This document shows positions 60,736-64,000 of a DNA stretch of 64,000 nt, piece after piece; position 1 is the first letter of the stretch; the number at the start of each line of letters is the position of its first letter. The DNA is from Acinetobacter sp. ANC 4204 (lineage in GTDB: Bacteria; Pseudomonadota; Gammaproteobacteria; Pseudomonadales; Moraxellaceae): assembly GCF_002135205.1 (NCBI RefSeq), contig NZ_NEFZ01000002.1:1-64000 (forward strand), given 5' to 3'. The translations under genes and the position numbers were made by a program. The notes under the pieces are model-generated. The model saw only the letters and a list, made by a program, of their open reading frames with translations. It made no database searches and was not told where the DNA came from.

Positions 60736-61254
60736 ATGCCTAAATCTCCTAAAATTCCTGCTGAATTGGTCAACCTTGCAACAACGGGTAATAGTGACGC
60801 TCAATTTGAACTTGCTGAACTGTATATGCAAAGTGAAAATGAAGATGACATTACCCTTGCAGAAGAATGGGCACTCAAAGCAGCAGCATTGGGTCATGTA
60901 GAAGCCATGTATTGGCTCGGTGAAGGTTATGCTTTTTATGCCAAAGAACTTCGTGAAGAAGACCCAAGCGAAGCAGAAACCTACTTTGGACATGCACATC
61001 ACTGGTTAAAACAAGCTGCTGAACTGAAACACCCTACTGCAATATTAGAGTTGGCTGGTTTTTACCGTCGGGGCGATGTGGTTGAAAAAGATGTCACTAA
61101 GTCAATTGAGCTGGTACAACAAGCAGCGGAAATGGGTGAAGCTCAAGCCATGCGTGATTTGGCTTTCATTTATGAAAATGCACTAGGTATTGATGCGGAT
61201 GAGGAAAAAGCCAAATACTGGCATGACAAGGCGGATGCCGCAGAGCAAGAATAA
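60736..61254 (+). CDS. Sel1-repeat protein
   Basis: This 172-residue protein is built of Sel1-like helical repeats: SDAQFELAELYMQSENEDDITLAEEWALKAAALGHVEAMYWLGEGYAF, HPTAILELAGFYRRGDVVEKDVTKSIELVQQAAEMGEAQAMRDLAFIYENALGI. Such solenoids bind other proteins. There is no signal peptide, so it is probably cytoplasmic. The ATG at 60736 is preferred because an earlier TTG would overlap the preceding terminator. Function is unknown. Confidence 0.85.
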   Translation: MPKSPKIPAELVNLATTGNSDAQFELAELYMQSENEDDITLAEEWALKAAALGHVEAMYWLGEGYAFYAKELREEDPSEAETYFGHAHHWLKQAAELKHPTAILELAGFYRRGDVVEKDVTKSIELVQQAAEMGEAQAMRDLAFIYENALGIDADEEKAKYWHDKADAAEQE

Positions 61255-61258
61255 AAGC

Positions 61259-61285
61259 AAAAGCCCATCCTTTGATGGGCTTTTT
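61259..61285. terminator. bidirectional terminator after the Sel1 gene
   Basis: The stem AAAAGCCCAT/ATGGGCTTTT with loop CCTTTG is followed by a T. It lies between the Sel1 gene and the DUF4424 gene on the other strand. Confidence 0.88.
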
Positions 61286-61290
61286 ACTAC

Positions 61291-62244
61291 TTAAAACTTA
61301 CGCACAAAAATAATATCTAAATCCTGCTTAGGCACAAAATTCTTTTCTGTCATTTGAAATTGTGTCGAACTGATCTTTTTCACCTGACCATTCCAACAAA
61401 ATGAAACCAACTCATTGGGATCACGCTCAATCGTCAGTTTAAAATTTTGAATCGGTTTCGCCCAATTTGCGCCCGTTTTCAAGATATAACCCAACGCCTG
61501 ATAAGGTGCATATTGTGATTTGGCTTTTTTCAAACCTGCTTTGAAGCTTTGATCCATACAATAAGTCTTTTCATCCTCTTCAGGATATAAAGAGACCGAA
61601 CCACCGACCAATGGTGCATATTCATGCTGAATACGGGTCATGCTGTTCGCTTTAAAATTTTGTTTCCAACTATAAATAACCTGAGACTGCCAGCGAATGA
61701 GATCTTCATCTTGAATTTTTAGTAGTTTTTGCACTCTTGGATTTTTACAAGTTTGAATTTTTTGCTGAATAGAAGTACTTATATCGGCATTTTCACCTTT
61801 CCACGGCTGGATCAACTCTTGCTGCGTGAGACTGCAAGCCATAAGCTCATTCGTTACATCGGCTTGAAAGTCTCCATCATGAACATATTCTTGTTCATTA
61901 CTCGGTAAAAAAGCCCGTACATGCACCTGAGGCTGAATACGCTGACCATTAACTTGAATTTTAAAACTATCAATTAAACCTGTGGCATCGGCATAATCAT
62001 AGTCCATGTAATTTTGAACTTTCGGCAAGGGAAATAAAATAATCTCGTTTACCAAATGTTTACTTAAATTTTTAAACTCATAATCGACAATGATTCGCTT
62101 TTTACTGATAAATAAGTTTTCACTATACATTTGAATATCTTTATTTTTCAGATATTGCACACCGCCTGTTGCGACAAAACCCGTACTGTCATTTGCACTC
62201 ACGTGCATAGACATAAATACGAATAACCCTATTATTTTTTTCAT
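61291..62244 (-). CDS. DUF4424-family periplasmic protein
   Basis: This 317-residue protein has a signal peptide (MKKIIGLFVFMSMHVSA|ND) and a DUF4424-like N-terminal half: NDSTGFVATGGVQYLKNKDIQMYSENLFISKKRIIVDYEFKNLSKHLVNEIILFPLP. The rest is beta-rich (IQHEYAPLVGGSVSLYPEE, FKLTIERDPNELVSFCWNG). DUF4424 proteins are secreted and of unknown function. It sits 21 bases after a C39-like gene on the same strand and may be co-expressed with it. Confidence 0.82.
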   Translation of the reverse strand: MKKIIGLFVFMSMHVSANDSTGFVATGGVQYLKNKDIQMYSENLFISKKRIIVDYEFKNLSKHLVNEIILFPLPKVQNYMDYDYADATGLIDSFKIQVNGQRIQPQVHVRAFLPSNEQEYVHDGDFQADVTNELMACSLTQQELIQPWKGENADISTSIQQKIQTCKNPRVQKLLKIQDEDLIRWQSQVIYSWKQNFKANSMTRIQHEYAPLVGGSVSLYPEEDEKTYCMDQSFKAGLKKAKSQYAPYQALGYILKTGANWAKPIQNFKLTIERDPNELVSFCWNGQVKKISSTQFQMTEKNFVPKQDLDIIFVRKF

Positions 62245-62265
62245 TTTAATCTTCTTTTTTAAGGT

Positions 62266-62799
62266 TTAATGTTCTGCATGAGTCTCAAAGTTTGCATTCT
62301 CGATCATGATCACCTGACGACAAATGCCTTCGGCTTTTCGTTGTTGTTCAAATACAGATGCTGGCATAGCATCAAAACTGTCAAAGAAACAGATTTCTTG
62401 TTCATCTATAGAATAAACCAGTGAATGGTTTCCGACGCCTTCTAAAGTATCGTAATACACAATAATAAAGTTATTCTGTTCAAACGCCTGCTGAATGTGT
62501 TGATAATTGATTGCAGGCGAAATAGGTAACTTTAACTGTTCAGCTTCGGCATAACTCAGTTTTTCTTGTTCTTGAAGATCAGGGTCTTCATCGGTATAGA
62601 AATGCACATTGAAACCAAACTTTTTTAAGCCTACAGCCAAGCCTATCGTTGTGGTGCCAAACGTTGCATCATAAGCACAGACATCAATCAATTGTTCAAT
62701 CTCTGCATCTATACCTAAATGTTGCAGCATCATCCATACTGCATAGATACCGCCATTGGCTTCAAGGTTCATTAAGGATTCAGGGATATTCACGGTCAT
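62266..62799 (-). CDS. C39-like protein lacking the usual catalytic cysteine
   Basis: This 177-residue soluble protein resembles a papain-like C39 peptidase fold: MNLEANGGIYAVWMMLQHLGI at the start corresponds to the helix that carries the catalytic Cys, and NHSLVYSIDEQEICFFDSF near residue 140 corresponds to the His/Asp strand. The residue expected to be Cys is Gly (NGGIYAVW), so peptidase activity is unlikely. The start at 62799 is taken; the frame stays open 15 codons further. The resemblance is by pattern, so confidence in the family is moderate. It neighbours the DUF4424 gene. Confidence 0.6.
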   Translation of the reverse strand: MTVNIPESLMNLEANGGIYAVWMMLQHLGIDAEIEQLIDVCAYDATFGTTTIGLAVGLKKFGFNVHFYTDEDPDLQEQEKLSYAEAEQLKLPISPAINYQHIQQAFEQNNFIIVYYDTLEGVGNHSLVYSIDEQEICFFDSFDAMPASVFEQQRKAEGICRQVIMIENANFETHAEH

Positions 62800-62862
62800 A
62801 ACACAATTCAAAAAAGATGATTGTGTTGATAATAAACAAAACATCGTTGGAACTGAATAAAA

Positions 62863-64000
62863 TTACAATCTAATTCCTTTCTTGGTTAATGCTGTTTGGA
62901 GTATTTCATCATGATCATAAGGAATCAGTGATCTAAAAAGATTTATTTCATCTTCATACAGTAAACCAGCAATTCGATCCACCTGATGATCAAGATAAAA
63001 GCCTAAAACCTTGCACCATAAAACTTCATGACCTAAAAAAATATCTACGTGATTTCTTGATAAATCAGGCAGAAAGCTTGCCCACTCATCTTTAAATGGT
63101 AGTTGTAAAACAATATCTTTTAATTTAACAATTATTTGTGGTTGATCCGTTAATAAATACCAAATGTTTAAAATTTCGTCTTTATTCAAAATTTGATTTA
63201 CTTGATATAAACGATCTTGTATATACTCACCTAACCAAACCCAAATTTTATCAACATCATTTTCTTTAGATAAAATTCTTCGTACAGTAATTAAAACTTG
63301 CTCAGCAATAAATTGATTTTCAAATCGCTGTAAATTTCGCAGTGACTGAGTTGCATCTTCATGATATTCAAAATAAATACTGTAGATGTATAGGTCTGTT
63401 AAGTCTTGAATAAGTTGCTTATCATTATGATCCAGAGCATATTGCAATATACTAAAGAATTCTTTACGAATTTCTCTAAATTCCGCAAACTCTAAACAAT
63501 CATTCGACAAAAATCCCTTCCAAGCTGAGAGCTTAATCTTCTTTTTTTCTGAAAAAAGATATGGCAATAACTCTTTTTGAGCGAACAAGGAATTTCTACC
63601 CTTAATGAATGAGTAAAAATTCAACAGCCTGATAAGTGCATAACCATTTTCATCTTTATCAATCAATAACTTTATAAATATTTCACAACTTTTTTGTACT
63701 TCCTCATCATCTTTAGAAAGCTCATATAGTTTAATAATAAAGCAAGCAAGTGAGCCATTCACACTATTTAGACTTTCAGTAAAACCATCAATATTATCTG
63801 GTGCAAAAGATTCATGACCATCATTCAAATCTAGTATCTTTTTGGCGGTATTTACCCAAGATAAATATTGAATTGTATCGCTTTGGTAGTAAACAACCTC
63901 ATAAATATCACTTAAAAATTGAGAAATAGCATAAATTTGACTTCTATCCTGCCGAATAATCACCTGCTGACAAATCGCAATAAATTTTTCGTGTATACCT
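62863..64000 (-). CDS. large hypothetical protein, 5' partial (runs off the right edge)
   Basis: At least 366 residues are encoded; the frame stays open to the window edge (the upstream codons read GIHEKFIAICQQ), so the gene is 5'-truncated by the window. The visible part is helical and repetitive in feel (YALIRLLNFYSFIKGRNSLFAQ, SLRNLQRFENQFIAEQVLITVRRIL), suggesting an alpha-solenoid, with many Asp/Glu/Leu. Codons are A/T-rich. I do not recognise the family. It is upstream of the C39-like and DUF4424 genes on the same strand. Confidence 0.7.
   Translation of the reverse strand, partial: GIHEKFIAICQQVIIRQDRSQIYAISQFLSDIYEVVYYQSDTIQYLSWVNTAKKILDLNDGHESFAPDNIDGFTESLNSVNGSLACFIIKLYELSKDDEEVQKSCEIFIKLLIDKDENGYALIRLLNFYSFIKGRNSLFAQKELLPYLFSEKKKIKLSAWKGFLSNDCLEFAEFREIRKEFFSILQYALDHNDKQLIQDLTDLYIYSIYFEYHEDATQSLRNLQRFENQFIAEQVLITVRRILSKENDVDKIWVWLGEYIQDRLYQVNQILNKDEILNIWYLLTDQPQIIVKLKDIVLQLPFKDEWASFLPDLSRNHVDIFLGHEVLWCKVLGFYLDHQVDRIAGLLYEDEINLFRSLIPYDHDEILQTALTKKGIRL

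Overview
The window is a chromosomal segment of a gammaproteobacterium, almost certainly Acinetobacter. The base composition is A/T-leaning. It carries a close relative of CarO, the Acinetobacter 'carbapenem-resistance-associated' outer membrane protein. The pairing of LolD with a single LolC/E-like permease, the CSLREA/GlyGly-CTERM surface proteins and the local gene order also fit that genus. No rRNA, tRNA, CRISPR array, prophage or complete insertion sequence was seen. Most of the window is core genome, with a few accessory or unexplained patches.

Layout. 1-6.5 kb: a FadL-type porin and carO (convergent, sharing a long symmetric terminator), dapD (lysine/peptidoglycan), queE-queC (7-deazaguanine synthesis), a small secreted protein, a Dph6-type ATP pyrophosphatase and a Bcp peroxiredoxin. 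6.5-13 kb: a divergent LysE exporter/ArgP-type regulator pair, a YceI protein, a NadM-type adenylyltransferase, an enoyl-CoA hydratase/isomerase, a nitroreductase, a NIF3/CutA-like protein translationally coupled to an unknown TTG-start membrane protein, and a 42-residue membrane microprotein. 13-21.8 kb: purL, dgt, ruvA and ruvB (separated by a hairpin-rich spacer) and a GAF-GGDEF diguanylate cyclase. 22.3-27.5 kb: the Tol-Pal envelope system in two blocks, ybgC-tolQ-tolR-tolA and tolB-pal, separated by a terminator. 27.5-31.2 kb: a small acidic protein, fbp, a TrmH/SpoU methyltransferase, and a sigma factor operon with a membrane partner and a DUF3106-like periplasmic protein.

31.2-35.5 kb: two adjacent large secreted proteins with CSLREA N-termini and GlyGly-CTERM C-termini (probable rhombosortase substrates). 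35.6-39.4 kb: perM-hda opposite purM-purN. 39.4-45.2 kb: a lipoprotein, an alpha/beta hydrolase, an S49 peptidase, an LpxL/HtrB-type acyltransferase and comEC, the last two overlapping tail to tail. 45.3-50.4 kb: lolD and its permease, divergent from a PilZ protein with a helical insertion, then an EamA transporter, a DUF188 protein and an unknown protein. 50.4-51.1 kb: an A/T-rich spacer with two consensus DnaA boxes and a 46-residue membrane microprotein. 51-57.6 kb: a MarR-GNAT fusion, sthA, lipA and fadE. 57.7-60.7 kb: a small unknown gene and a likely Fur-controlled DUF3649/PepSY/DUF3325 iron operon. 60.7-64 kb: a Sel1 protein, a DUF4424 protein, a C39-like protein lacking the expected cysteine, and an unknown protein running off the right edge.

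Themes. Envelope biogenesis is prominent (Tol-Pal, Lol, LpxL-like, CarO, FadL-like, sorted surface proteins). There are three separated purine genes (purL, purM, purN), fatty-acid metabolism (FadL-like, FadE, enoyl-CoA isomerase/hydratase) and c-di-GMP signalling (a cyclase and a PilZ receptor). I saw no defence island. The most promising less-described items are the tandem GlyGly-CTERM proteins, the hairpin cluster between ruvA and ruvB, the DnaA-box spacer, the two microproteins, the helix-inserted PilZ protein and the possible C39 pseudoenzyme. Residue positions, membrane-segment counts and start choices were worked out by hand; no database search was run.
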